From assembly GCA_026826555.1 (NCBI GenBank), contig JAKSZT010000142.1:3131004-3195003 (forward strand): DNA of 64,000 nucleotides, given 5' to 3'. Below, piece after piece: positions 37,365 to 47,644 of this stretch. The notes below the pieces were generated by a model. The model had not been told where the DNA came from, made no database searches, and saw only the letters and a program-made list of their open reading frames with translations. The stretch is from Tolypeutes matacus. Lineage: Eukaryota; Chordata; Mammalia; Cingulata; Chlamyphoridae. How positions within the stretch are numbered: the stretch's first letter is position 1; every line of letters begins with the position of its first letter. Both the position numbers and the translations under genes were made by a program.

Positions 37365-37774
37365 AGTTTCCTGGGCTGCTCAAGCATATACCATGCAATG
37401 GGTTGGTTTAAACAATGGGAATTTAATGGCTCATGGTTTTGAGGTTAAGAAAAAGTTCAAGTCAAGTCATCAATGTGACATTCTAGGGCTGACTGTTGGT
37501 GATCTGGGTCCTGGGTTCTTCTAACATATGGTAGCCTCTCTGGGCCTCTCCCTTTTCTTCCAGATTCTCTTGATGTTTAGATTCTCACTGCTCCCTCTGT
37601 GGACTTCTCTCAGAATTCTGTCTGAATTTCATTCTGCTTATCAAGGAGAGCAGTACCAGGACTGAGACTTATCCTGATTGAGGTGGACCACACCTTAGCT
37701 GAAGTAACTTCATAAAATTGTCCTAATTACAATGGGTTCACAGCAGAGGATTGAATTAAGTTTAAGAACACATT
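37365..37774. repeat. Interspersed repeat of the 15849/29317 type
   Basis: It starts 'gttttagtttcctgggctgc', has 'ggtttaaacaatgggaattta' near 37404, a CT-rich middle, 'ggtggaccacacctta' near 37682 and 'ggattgaattaagtttaaga' near 37748. It is cut short at the start of the 37 bp inverted repeat. Confidence 0.6.
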
Positions 37775-37811
37775 TTCCACTTTTATTTTTATTTATTGAG
37801 TTTTGAAAGTC
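37775..37811 (+). repeat. Left arm of a perfect 37 bp inverted repeat
   Basis: Starts 'ttccacttttatttttattt' and ends 'gagttttgaaagtc'. It is identical over all 37 bases to the reverse complement of 38424-38460, and similarity stops sharply on both sides. Confidence 0.95.
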
Positions 37812-38361
37812 AGCTGTGCATACTTAGGATATTATATGAAGCATGTGGTTTCAAGGCTACTCTTTGTAGTTCTAAAGAAATTGTCCTTCCATTGGGTTTT
37901 TCCTCAAGCATCTTCTTATATTCACTATGTTGTCATATTTACCAATTAATTTTCACTTTTGCCTCAATGATTCAAGAGATTAAAGTCATATTTTTCCCAT
38001 TATTTTTAACTTTATTGTAATCCACAATTTGTTCATGGTTCCTCACTTAATGATAGTATAACTTTATGAATGTCATTATTCTATTATCTATTAAAATCAT
38101 CTCTCATAATATTTACCACATACCTCATATCAAAGATTTCATGTCATTTTGTAGCAGATCACTAATTATCATTATATGTCCTTACAACAATAAACGGGAA
38201 TTTAAAATATTTTATTTTTTCTTCTTTGTTTATGTTTCTATCATAAGAAGAGTGAAACTAGAATTATAAGATTATCTGTTTAAATTCTCTTAACACAGTA
38301 TTTGGAAGTTATATTAATGATATGGTGCTGAAGTCTACAAATTCTGTGTGGAACTAACATG
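37812..38361. other. Segment enclosed by the 37 bp inverted repeat
   Basis: AT-rich and without a protein signature. The open frames at 37796-38020 and 38066-38269 have no recognised homology. Confidence 0.5.
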
Positions 38362-38424
38362 TCAGGGCCATAATTGTCTCATAGTATCTTGCATTTTCTT
38401 AATTCTCAGGGTGTAAATAATAGG
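38362..38424 (-). pseudogene. Olfactory receptor C-terminal fragment
   Basis: On the minus strand, 20 codons and a TGA encode PIIYTLR followed by IKKMQDTMRQLWP. This is the TM7 motif and cytoplasmic tail of an OR4-family receptor; the KKMQ-x-x-x-R-x-L tail is closest in my memory to OR4L1. Nothing upstream (higher coordinates) matches a receptor, because the homology stops exactly at the right arm of the inverted repeat. It is the third trace of an OR gene in the window. Confidence 0.75.
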
Positions 38425-38460
38425 ACTTTCAAAACTCAATAAATAAAAATAAAAGTGGAA
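38424..38460 (-). repeat. Right arm of the perfect 37 bp inverted repeat
   Basis: Exact reverse complement of 37775-37811. Confidence 0.95.
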
Positions 38461-38689
38461 GTGCACACTTTGATTTTATGCAATATACCATGTAACTTTA
38501 TCTTTCCAAGTACTTTCCATGAAACTATAGCTAAATTTGCCTTTGGTAAATTTGGAATCCTTATAGCAATATAATCTAAATCTGATTTGTCTGTGTATAT
38601 TTGGTGGAGCAGTGGGGATGGAGGAGAGCAGATCCTGTTAAATTTGGTATTGCATACTCATTGATGGTTAAACTTAAATATTTTCTCCC
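38461..38689. other. Short unassigned spacer
   Basis: Holds no recognised feature. Confidence 0.4.
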
Positions 38690-39335
38690 AATTCAAGGTA
38701 CCAATATTTCTTGCTTGGACTATAGCAATAGTTTTGTAACTGATCCTAAATTACCACATAAATTCTTTCTACCATTCAAATCATTGTCTACAAGAATCCA
38801 GAGTGATGCCATTAAATGTAATTCTTAATGTTGCCTCCTAGATTAAAATTATTTCATGGCATTATAAATAAGGTTCAAATCTTTAATTGGCCTTCAAAAC
38901 TCTACTTTGCTTGAGCCTACATCTAGAATTTTGCTGTAATCTTTTTTGTTTTTTACACTTTGACCTACTTTGAAATTTTCCAAAGTATCTGTCATCTTCA
39001 TTCAGGATTTTTTCCAGGCCATTCCTTTCATCTGAAATGATCTTCTATCACTGCTTTATGCAACTAACTTCCTGTCAGGATATTGGATACAGAACAAATA
39101 TTACATTTTAGAGCACCTTTCCTATATGTCCTAGATTAATTTAGATTTCTTTATCTTACTCATTTATAGCATGCAGAAATTTCCATTTTTGTGCATATAT
39201 AGTATTATATGTGTAATTATGAGTTTATGTCTGAATTGTCCTTAGGCTATAAATTCCATGTGTTTCCAGCATCTAGCACAAAGCATGGCACATAGTGGTT
39301 AATCCATATTTATTAAGTGAATAAGGAAAAGAAGA
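38690..39335 (+). repeat. L2 LINE 3' end
   Basis: The order of blocks is typical of L2: 'cttgcttggactatagcaat' (38711), 'ccagagtgatgcc' (38798), 'ggccttcaaaactctac' (38890), 'ccaggccattcctttcatctg' (39014) and 'cagcatctagcacaaagcatggcacatag' (39268-39296), ending 'ttaagtgaataag'. Confidence 0.8.
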
Positions 39336-40506
39336 ACCATATTCTAGCAGAAAATTATTCACTTTTGATCTACTGCTGAAGAATACATGGTCTTCTACTG
39401 CAAGATGATAGCTGTTGAAAAGAGTAAAAATATGTATGGGCGAATGGTTCTCATATATTTCAGCAATTGAGTTACAGGCATTAGAGCTAGGTAATCAAAT
39501 CAAGGGAGAATGGAATACATGAAAAATATAAGGCAAACAGGAAAGAAGAAATAAAGCAAGTTTAGTGTATTTGTTATTAGAATTTACACTGGATTCTATT
39601 TCTCCCACAACTTTGTATTTTAGGCACCCCATATTAAAATAATACCACCCATTTTATATTGGAGAATATGCATCCGTTGATGGATGAAGTTATACTCCAG
39701 CAGATAATAAAAGCATTATATAAAAATTTTGCTTTTGCACAAATAGCACACTTGAGGGCCTAAAACTCTCCGGGTAAAAAACATCAAAAATGCTAAAAAT
39801 CTTTTTAAATAACTTTTAAAATCTATTAATACCAAAATAAAATAAGAGAAAATCACACCTGAGATTCAGTCAGAAGCTTGAACTCCACTCCAGGAAGTTG
39901 AGCCATCACTGAAGCACTACTCATTGTAAGAACATTTACAGAAAACTAATGCCCAGAACTCCTAAAAATAGAATGTGGGGAGGGTACTGTTGACTGGGTT
40001 TTGAGTCTGAACAGTGAGAGAGAGACCAGTTAGGAGCCATGTCAAGGACTCAGACACTGAAATAAAGACATAATTAGAAGCAAGAAAGCATAGTAGAAAT
40101 AGACAGCAAGAAAAAAGTTTTGGTCTCAAACTTCATTCTTGGTGAAAACGAAAATAAATGCTTCCCTAAGAAGAGTTCTAGCTGGCTATTACGTTTTTCA
40201 TATGACCCAACACATCAAGGTGAGAATTACTTTAACTTGTCACTTAGATTTATTGGCTCAGGAATCTGGGAGAAGTAAATATATATATTTTCTAAAAAAT
40301 ACTCTTTCAGACAGACCATATTGAACTTCACAAATGATTCTAAAAATAAGAATTTACAGTAAAAAGATCACAATACACAAACAAAAAAGCCAACATAAAT
40401 AAGAGTTAAAAAAAAAATACATTGCCAATATTACATGTTTGGGAAGTGTTAAATAAAGATTATACAATTTTTATATTTAATATGTTTAAAGAAATGAAAG
40501 CATGAA
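39336..40506 (+). repeat. Unassigned DNA then an L1 5' part, left of the provirus
   Basis: 39336-39840 is unassigned. From about 39845 the text resembles a sense L1 5' region, and it resumes after the provirus at 47645 (ORF1-like wording near 48000-48120). The last six bases, 40501-40506, are the left copy of the provirus target duplication. Confidence 0.5.
40501..40506. repeat. Left target-site duplication of the provirus, 6 bp
   Basis: 'catgaa' immediately before the 5' LTR is repeated at 47639-47644. Six bases is the usual size for betaretroviruses. Confidence 0.85.
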
Positions 40507-40776
40507 TGTTGGAAAAGAAGCTGAGAGTCAGAGCATAAAGGGTTAAGCATTTAAAAAGCATGCTTGCTGGAAAAGAAACATTAGTAAATGTCTCCAAGTA
40601 CTCTGCACACTGCAGACATCAATGGGAGGAAGCAGAGCAGAATGAACCCACCACTAAGAAGTTATTGCATAAATTCCTAAGAAAAATTATCTAGAAATAC
40701 AGGAACCGGCAGCTTTCTCATGTGCCACACAGAAGAACTAGCAAAGGATGCCCTACTTTTGTTATCAGCTTTGTAG

Positions 40777-40785
40777 TATAAAAAG
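40777..40785 (+). promoter_or_regulatory. LTR TATA box
   Basis: 'tataaaaag' within the 5' LTR, conserved in the 3' LTR at 47520-47528. Transcription would start about 25-30 bases downstream. Confidence 0.7.
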
Positions 40786-40798
40786 CAGCTTCAGCCTA

Positions 40799-40804
40799 AA
40801 TAAA
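40799..40804 (+). terminator. LTR polyadenylation signal
   Basis: 'aataaa', conserved in the 3' LTR at 47542-47547, where it would be the used copy. Confidence 0.65.
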
Positions 40805-40899
40805 TATGCCTGCATTCCACATGGAGTGAGGTCCCCTGATCTCAGTCTTTCTTTGGATCATTCCCAGCATCGTCTACCTCCACGTTGATTTACAACAGA

Positions 40900-40917
40900 T
40901 GGCGCCCAACGTGGGGC
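40900..40917 (+). promoter_or_regulatory. Primer-binding site, tRNA-Lys
   Basis: 'tggcgcccaacgtggggc' starts two bases after the LTR end. This is the complement of the tRNA-Lys1,2 3' end used by Mason-Pfizer-type betaretroviruses, and it supports the ERV-K class. Confidence 0.92.
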
Positions 40918-40976
40918 TCGACTGGTCTTCTCTCATCGTGTTTTTCTCTGGATCAGTGCCGTGGAAATAAGGACTG

Positions 40977-42235
40977 TTGTTGCTGGGTCGGACAGTCCTT
41001 GAATCTTATGTGGTGAGTCAATTAATCTTGATCTCCAGGGTAATAGGTAATCAGTCGACTCGATTAGAGGAATATTATGAAGTTTTGAAGACCCTGTTAA
41101 AGAATACAGGGGTATCTGTGACTACCCACGAGTCACTAGAACTCTTTTCTCTTGTACAAAAACATTGTTATTGGTTTCAGCCCTAAGGGCAGAATGTGTT
41201 ATATTTGAAACAATGGGAACTACTAATGAAATCATTGCAGCGAGCTTATCAAAAAGGGGAAACAGTTTCTCTTCAAGCATGGTCTTATTCAAGTATAGTC
41301 TTATTTCTGTTGCTCTTGAACCATTACAGTCAGAAGAAAATGAAGATATTAAAATGGATACTGTTATTGCTAAAACTATAGCAGAACAAGCTAATGATGA
41401 TTTTAATGAAAATATATATGAAAGAATTAATGAACACGTAAAAACAGATAAACTTATGTCTAATAAAAAAAAAAATGGGAGTTTCTGTTTTCATGCCAGC
41501 ACCATCCTCTTCAATTATGAAAAGTATAGCACAGGGAAGTAGAGAAAGAAATTCAGAGGATATGCAAATTTTTAAAAATTTTCCAGTAACAGTAACTCAA
41601 ATTCCAGTAGATGCTAACAATCTCCAAGGGGGTGTACAATATGAGCATGCTCCTATTCCTTTGAAAACTATCAAAGAATTAAAACAAGCATGCACTCAAT
41701 ATGGTGTAAATTCTCCTTATACTCAAGAATTGGTGCAAGAAATGTCACAAGCAAGCAGACTAATACCCTGGGACTGGGATTTGTTAGCTCAAGCTGTTCT
41801 TAATTGAGCCGAATTTTTACAATTTAAAACTTGGTGGGCTGATGAAGCTAATATTGTAGCACGATGAAATCAACAGCAAAATCCACCAGTGCCTATTAGT
41901 GCTGAACAAATATTAGGAACAGGTCAATGGGCTGGGATTCATCGCCAAGCTCAATATGATGATATTGCCATTGCACAAGTTCGATTGTGCTGCCTAGCTG
42001 CCTGGCGACGAATCTCCACCCCTGGACAGGTTGTACAATCATTTTCAAAAATTGTTTAAGGAAATACTGAACCGTATGTTGAATTTGTAGTGAGGCTGGC
42101 AGATGTAGTAAAAAAGACAGTAACTCATCCTAATCTTAAAGAAATGCCTATTCCAAAAAATTTAGTGATATTAATATTAGGAAAATCTGGCATCAGTTAC
42201 AAGAGCATCACTATTCTGCCAAAAAAAGTTAACTA
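40977..42235 (+). pseudogene. Broken gag
   Basis: Remains of the structural polyprotein of a betaretrovirus (matrix then capsid). The matrix-like part (about 40977-41470) is spread over shifted frames. The capsid part occupies one frame from 41475 to about 42180 and keeps family features: IP-x-DWDLLAQAVLN near 41770, a WWADEAN block near 41830, and the major homology region at 42060-42101 (key residues G, E, P, F, R, L). Three in-frame stops interrupt it at 41805 (TGA), 41865 (TGA) and 42057 (TAA), and the last falls directly before the homology region. No zinc-knuckle nucleocapsid motif is seen afterwards. It cannot make a particle. Confidence 0.82.
41013..41018 (+). promoter_or_regulatory. 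Possible major splice donor
   Basis: 'G|GTGAGT' about 95 bases after the primer site, which is a plausible place for the donor that produces env mRNA. It is based on consensus only. Confidence 0.35.
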
Positions 42236-45169
42236 AGATAAAGAAAACATTCCAGAAACTTTGTAAACCTCCTACTGCCTACATAATGACAAGGCTGTGG
42301 GACGATAGGGGTTAATAGAATTAAACCACTGGAAGAGTAGGAAAACTTGGCAACATTGGTGTTTTCTGTTTTGTTTCCATATTGATTCTGGTTGGGCCAG
42401 TGTGGCCAAATTGATAAAATTAGTGCATAATTTTTATTAAGGTGTTAAAAGGAACTTTCAGTTTTAAAGCACTAGCTTACTCCTGAACTTTGAGCCTAAG
42501 TGTACTCCTATAGAGTAGTAATCCAAAAAATACATGTTAAATATCTGTATAAACTGCTAAATTAGAGCTTGACTGTATTTATGCTGTTTAAGTTGTCCTA
42601 GCTGGTTGCTAATTATGAACAAAAGTGTTTCAAAGAACAAGCTTATATATTACAGGTAACACAGAGTCCAGAAAAAAATCTTAAAAACAGTAAAATAAAG
42701 ATGTGAAATGATGGAGGGCTTGAGGACAGCCATACCAAAGGTGTGAAAATTATGGGTCAAATTATTAAGCTTTATGTTTCTGTTAGTATGTCATAATTCT
42801 TTTTGTATTTGTCTGATTGTTCAGTGTCAGTGTATATTTTGATACCTCCAGATGGTAATATTAAATTGATAAATAAATATTATTATAAGAGCTCTAGTCA
42901 AATGACCAAAAATTAAATAAGCACTGATATTAATAAATAAATATGGATATTAGTTTAAATGATAAAAATAGTTATACTCAAATTAAATCATTATTCTAGC
43001 AAGTTTGTTTAATGTTGATGGTAATTATATGTTGTCAGAAGTTTGCTTGGAAACAGTTTCCAAAAATCATTGTAGTAACTTAAGTATGGAAGGTATATAG
43101 AATGTGCTTTTATTATTAAAGAAAAGAAAGTAATTTTATCCTAAGATAAAATAACTAGTTATTAAAACAAAGTAAATTGTGGGACAAAACCTGAATAAAT
43201 ATAAAAGTACAAAAGGCTTGTGAAAAAGGAACTTTTGTGGTCAAATCTAAGTAAAATTTAAGCAGTCTATCTATAAAAATTGAGAAGCTTTAATGTCAAA
43301 CAATATAATAATATAAAGTTAAAGTTTTATTCTTTCTCAAAGTTTCTCAAGTCAGTAGTCTGTTTTAGTAAAAGTTTACAAAGTTTTTCTCCTAAATAAT
43401 CAGTATGCAATAAAAAAGTCTGTTTTTATCACAATAGCTTCTTGAACTTTAACCTTATCATTTCCATGGATAAACAGGTCTTACCACTTTAAAAAAAAAC
43501 ACAATGTTCGAACCTGCTTTCTCAAAGTCAAATTCTGAAGAGTAGCATTTATTTCAAACTGTTACAAATAATTTGGTCTTTTACCTAAAAAAAGGGTAAA
43601 ATACTAAAAATAGTTAAGTTCATGTGATATATTATAAGCTGAATGAAGTATTTAAAACTGTTGTATAATTAAAAGAAATTTTCTAATTTTATAACAAAGT
43701 TATATGAATAAAAAGTTCATATGAATACTTTAAAAGTGTATAAGATTCCTGAATATATAATAATGTTACAATATAATATTAAATAAAATATAATGTTATT
43801 AATCATAATTTTTAGTTATAACTACAAAAAGAAAGCAGCCATTAAAGGCTGCCGGGGTAGTGCATAACAGTAAAATATAGTAAAATAAAATAACACCCCT
43901 GCAGCACGCAGTGGTCCCAAATATTGCTAGTTTGTTGCAAAAAATTAATATCCAGTTATGTCACTATCATTTTGTTTTAAACCTTGCTAAAGATTTCTTT
44001 AATATTTTCTTAAGTCAACCAGCCCACATTCCCCTTCCTGTAAAATAGCCAACAATAAATCAAGTTTATATTCAACATGGTAAGCAACAGCCCCAATTCT
44101 AATTATAATGTTAACAACAAAACCAATGCAAGTATTAAAATTACAAGTTAATGTATTACCCCACATCCCAAATAGGAAATACTAATTTGTTTTTACCTAT
44201 ACCTCAAACTATACAAAATAAAAAATTGAGGTCATTCTAATCATGCTACTAAGAATCTTAAACACTTAAGAAATAAAAGTTTATTCATTGGATGTCTGCT
44301 AGTTAAGACTCTTATTACTGTCTGTTGTTATATAATCTACTGTAGTTATGAATTATGTATGATATACTTAAATACTAATCAAAACTTCAGTACAATACGT
44401 TGCATACTTAAGTAATTTAATAATTTGTATATAACACATAGAGGTATTTTATTAAGTATATATATATATATAAATCTCTTGTTTTAAATTTAAACAGTCC
44501 TGAAACTGAATGTATTAAGAAAAAGTTTAGTAAGTATTGTTCAAGTCTAAAAGTAAAGCATCATGCAGAAAACTTTGTTGATCAACAAATCAATGCCTTA
44601 CTAGTTAACACTTTTCACATTTCAGGAAACATATTGAAAATTAAAATAATAAGCACATCAAGGATGTTTTGTAACAAAAAATAATAAAAATAATAAAGTG
44701 CATTTCAACGGGTGTTGTATTCCTCCCTGGGGGAGCGGGTCACTCTCCCAGGAATTGATGCATAAACCTTAAAATGTACTGCCCAGGGAGTGTTGTGTTC
44801 CTTCCTGAGGATGCTGGCCCCTTCCTGAGGAATAAGGAAAATACTCACAATTTGGCATCTATAGAATCAAATTCATTAATCCTAAACACAGCCAACCAAA
44901 ACTCTAGTATCAGTTGCTGATTCAACACTTCCCAGCTAAAAGCTAAATATTGGTAAGTATATATATTAGACTGCTCTATTTATCTATCATTCTGTAACTT
45001 TGTTCAATATTAACTTAATCTTTTAATTAGTTATTTATGTTTCTCACCCTAATTGTCAATATAAGGTTATTAAAATATATTAACATTTATCTTGTATCTA
45101 TCCAGGACTCTAGCCAAAAATAAACCAAGTATATCAGTATATCCCCTAATTTAGTAAGCATATAAATGT
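42236..45169. other. AT-rich non-coding body in place of pro-pol
   Basis: About 2.9 kb with stops in every frame and no protease, reverse transcriptase, RNase H or integrase motif that I can find. It lies within the provirus limits. It could be a very decayed pol, but the flanking gag and env pieces and the LTRs are far better preserved, so replacement or capture of other DNA is more likely. (TA)n lies at 44457-44472. Confidence 0.6.
44713..44850. repeat. GC-rich imperfect tandem repeat inside the provirus
   Basis: Two units start at 44713 and 44791 (period 78). Both have 'tgttgt-ttcct-cctg' then a GC-rich arm and 'ggaat'. Local stems are possible, such as cctggg with cccagg at 44726-44751. 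It stands out from the AT-rich surroundings. Confidence 0.6.
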
Positions 45170-45487
45170 ATGTATACTTACCATAAAAAATTAACAGTTA
45201 AACCTCTATTTACAAATACTACAAAAACAAAAAAAGGGGGAAATAGTGAGGTGCGAGAACAATTATATCAAGCATTATTTACAAAAAAATTTTTAAAGCA
45301 TTTCTGGCAAAAATCAGGCAAAAATACAAAAACAAATATTGGACAACTAGTTTATTGAAAGCATAAAGATAATAATCAATAGGAAAAGGCAGAAGTTGAG
45401 TCAGGATATAGGGTTGAGGTTTTGCTCTTATCATTACAGATAAAGGAGACCAGATTTGGGTCCTGTCCAGACATCTGAAACCTAGAC
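45170..45487 (+). other. Unclear segment before env
   Basis: A 62-codon frame (45170-45358) is rich in Lys and Thr and follows AT-rich DNA. It contains an A run then GGGGG (45231-45240), which looks like a polypurine tract. It may be the tail of pol or an internal primer-like site. I cannot assign it. Confidence 0.3.
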
Positions 45488-47114
45488 ATGAATAAGATGA
45501 AGAAACTGACACAAGAAGCAGAAAAGATGGTAACTTCTAAAAGGCAGAATTTCACTCTAACACAGTTATTCTTTGCTATGCTTACCTTGACAACCACAGC
45601 AGTAAGTAGTGCACCTTCACATAATTATACATATTGGGCTTATATTACTAATTCACCTCTTTTAGAATTGTTGACTTGGGGGGATAAATCCTACCCTGTT
45701 TATATTAATTAGTCTTCTCATTTTCCTGGGCCCATTGATTCTTGTCTTCTTCTAAAACTTGATGAGGAAAGGAAACTTATTGAAAATTTAACCTTGCCTT
45801 TTCTTGAATGACCTATCTGCATAGGATCCACCGATCCATGTATACAGCACCAAAATATATAGTACAAAGTGAATGGCATACATACCATATTTCATATGAG
45901 GTTGTGCTCTTCAATAATTCCTATAGAATTGTAAAGAATTGGGCCCTTATAAGGAAACTGAAACTAATGTAAACACAGCCATAAGTTGAAAAATTAGTAA
46001 TTCAACAAAAACAACTAATGAAAGCTATCATTATATTTGGAATTCTGGGGATGTCATAAGTATAAATATGTCACTAAATTGGACTCATCAAGGAAGATTT
46101 ATCCCACAACTATGGGACACTAAACTTAACAAAACTAAAAATTATTTGTGGAAATTATTTTGGGGACCTAGCTCAATTTTTGGATGGCAAGGCAGTAAAA
46201 CTAAAATTACCAGTTAAAAAAAAAAAAAAAAAACACTTGATTTATTAAAGTATGTGTATGGGATCCCATTGTTTTTATAATAGGAAAACATGGTTTTTTC
46301 TGCAGGATTTGCTCCCTTTACACTTGTGTATCATAATCTGTTTTACAGAAAAATTCTACTGTGGTTCTAATAGGATAACGGCATCGTGAAATATGGCTTC
46401 CAGTTCACCTGAATCACTGCTGGCAGTCTTCCCCTGAGAGCCAAATCCTTTGGCACTTTCTAAATCATTATTTGAAAAGAACAAAACGTTTGATTGGATT
46501 AATTATTGCTGCTGTTTTAAGGCTTATAGGTATTATTACAGCTGCTGTTGTAGCAGGAACTGCTCTACATGAGAATGTCCAAACACAACAATATGTTAAA
46601 AATTGGCATCATAATGCTAGTGAGCTATGGCATAGTCAAGCATATATAGATGAACAAATTAATAATAGGCTTAATGGCTTATAGAAGGCTGTCACACAAA
46701 TGGGAGATCAGGTATATAATCTAAATTTAAAACAAGATTTAAAGTGTGATTGGAATGAAAGTGCTTTTTTGTATCACTTTTTGTATCACTCCTCTCCCAT
46801 ACAATGACTCCTATTATGAATGGGAAAAAATTAAAAATCATTTAATAGGTCATCACACAAATTTATCTATAGAAATTACAGACTTGCAGAAAAGGATTTT
46901 GAGCATGTCTCAGAATCAACTCACTACACTTCCAGGTAGCAAATTTTGGCAATCAGTGACAGATCAGTTGAATAACATAAACCTCTTACATTGGTGGAAA
47001 TCGACCTCTGTGCTTGCTAACTTCAGTATGGTGATCATTGGTGCTCTGCTACTCTTAACTGTATTAGGAGGCATATCAATAGGGCTGAAAAGGCCAGCCA
47101 TGCCAATAACTTGA
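45488..47114 (+). pseudogene. Broken env
   Basis: Remains of an ERV-K-like envelope glycoprotein. The first piece (45488-45712) has a basic start, a hydrophobic leader around residues 22-40 and a YTYWAY block typical of the surface subunit, then a stop. 45713-46470 is riddled with stops and holds an A run at 46216-46233. The third piece (46472-46684) begins at a basic RTKR-like cleavage site followed by a hydrophobic fusion-peptide-like stretch and a helical region, then a stop. The last piece (46746-47114) has a small local duplication (about 12 bases) near its cysteine region and one membrane-spanning stretch around residues 92-115. At least three interruptions prevent a functional product. 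Confidence 0.82.
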
Positions 47115-47229
47115 TTCTGCTTAAAACCCTTAACTCTCAAGACCCCTGTCCATGGAACTTGGCTGGTTCCAGTGACGGGTAAGACCTTCAGAGGAGGGAA
47201 ACCTAAGACAGGCACAGTTACCCTGGACT

Positions 47230-47249
47230 AAAAACAAAAAAGGGGGAAT
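47230..47249 (+). promoter_or_regulatory. Polypurine tract
   Basis: A run of A with one C, then GGGGG and AA, ending directly at the 3' LTR start. This is the plus-strand priming site of the retrovirus. Confidence 0.85.
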
Positions 47250-47638
47250 TGTTGGAAAAGATGCTGAGAGTCAGAGCATAAAGGGTTAAGCATTTAAAAA
47301 GCATGCTTGCTGGAAAAGAAACATTAGTAAATGTCTCCAAGTACTCTGCGCACTGCAGACATCAATGGGAGGAAGCAGAGCGGATTGAACCCACCACTAA
47401 GAAGTTATTGTATAAATTCCTAAGAAAAATTATCTAGAAATACAGGAACCTGCAGCTTTCTCATGTGCCACACAGAGGAACTAGCAAAGGATGCCCTACT
47501 TTTGTTATCAGCTTTGTAGTATAAAAAGCAGCTTCAGCCTAAATAAATATGCCTGCATTCTACATGGAGTGAGGTCCCCTGATCTCAATCTTTCTTGGAT
47601 CATTCCTGGCATCGTCTACCTCTATGTTGATTTACACA
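47250..47638 (+). repeat. 3' LTR, 389 bp
   Basis: Matches the 5' LTR with 13 substitutions and two one-base deletions. TATA at 47520 and AATAAA at 47542-47547 are kept. It is followed by the target duplication 'catgaa' at 47639-47644. Confidence 0.93.
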
Positions 47639-47644
47639 CATGAA
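47639..47644. repeat. Right target-site duplication of the provirus
   Basis: 'catgaa', identical to 40501-40506. Confidence 0.85.

Larger units (their letters stand above)
40507..40897 (+). repeat. 5' LTR, 391 bp
   Basis: Begins TG and ends CA. A TATA box lies at 40777-40785 (tataaaaag) and a polyadenylation signal AATAAA at 40799-40804, only about 20 bases further on, as in some betaretroviral LTRs. It matches 47250-47638. Confidence 0.93.
40507..47638 (+). mobile_element. Class II (betaretrovirus-like, ERV-K-type) endogenous retrovirus, defective
   Basis: A 7.1 kb provirus with two LTRs, a 6 bp target duplication, a tRNA-Lys primer site, a polypurine tract, broken gag, about 3 kb of AT-rich non-coding DNA and broken env. 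No protease, reverse transcriptase or integrase motif is visible. LTR-LTR divergence is about 3.3 percent (13 substitutions and 2 one-base indels). At an assumed 2.2e-9 substitutions per site per year this would suggest very roughly 7-8 million years. The body contains many stops and lacks pol, so it was probably copied in trans from an already defective parent. Confidence 0.88.

Noticed and set aside
41165..41542. 125-codon open frame as a host gene
   Set aside because: It lies between the primer-binding site and the capsid region of a provirus and is part of broken gag.
46472..47114. Env open pieces as a domesticated, syncytin-like gene
   Set aside because: Stops separate the pieces and the surface part is missing over more than 700 bases, so no continuous coding sequence remains.
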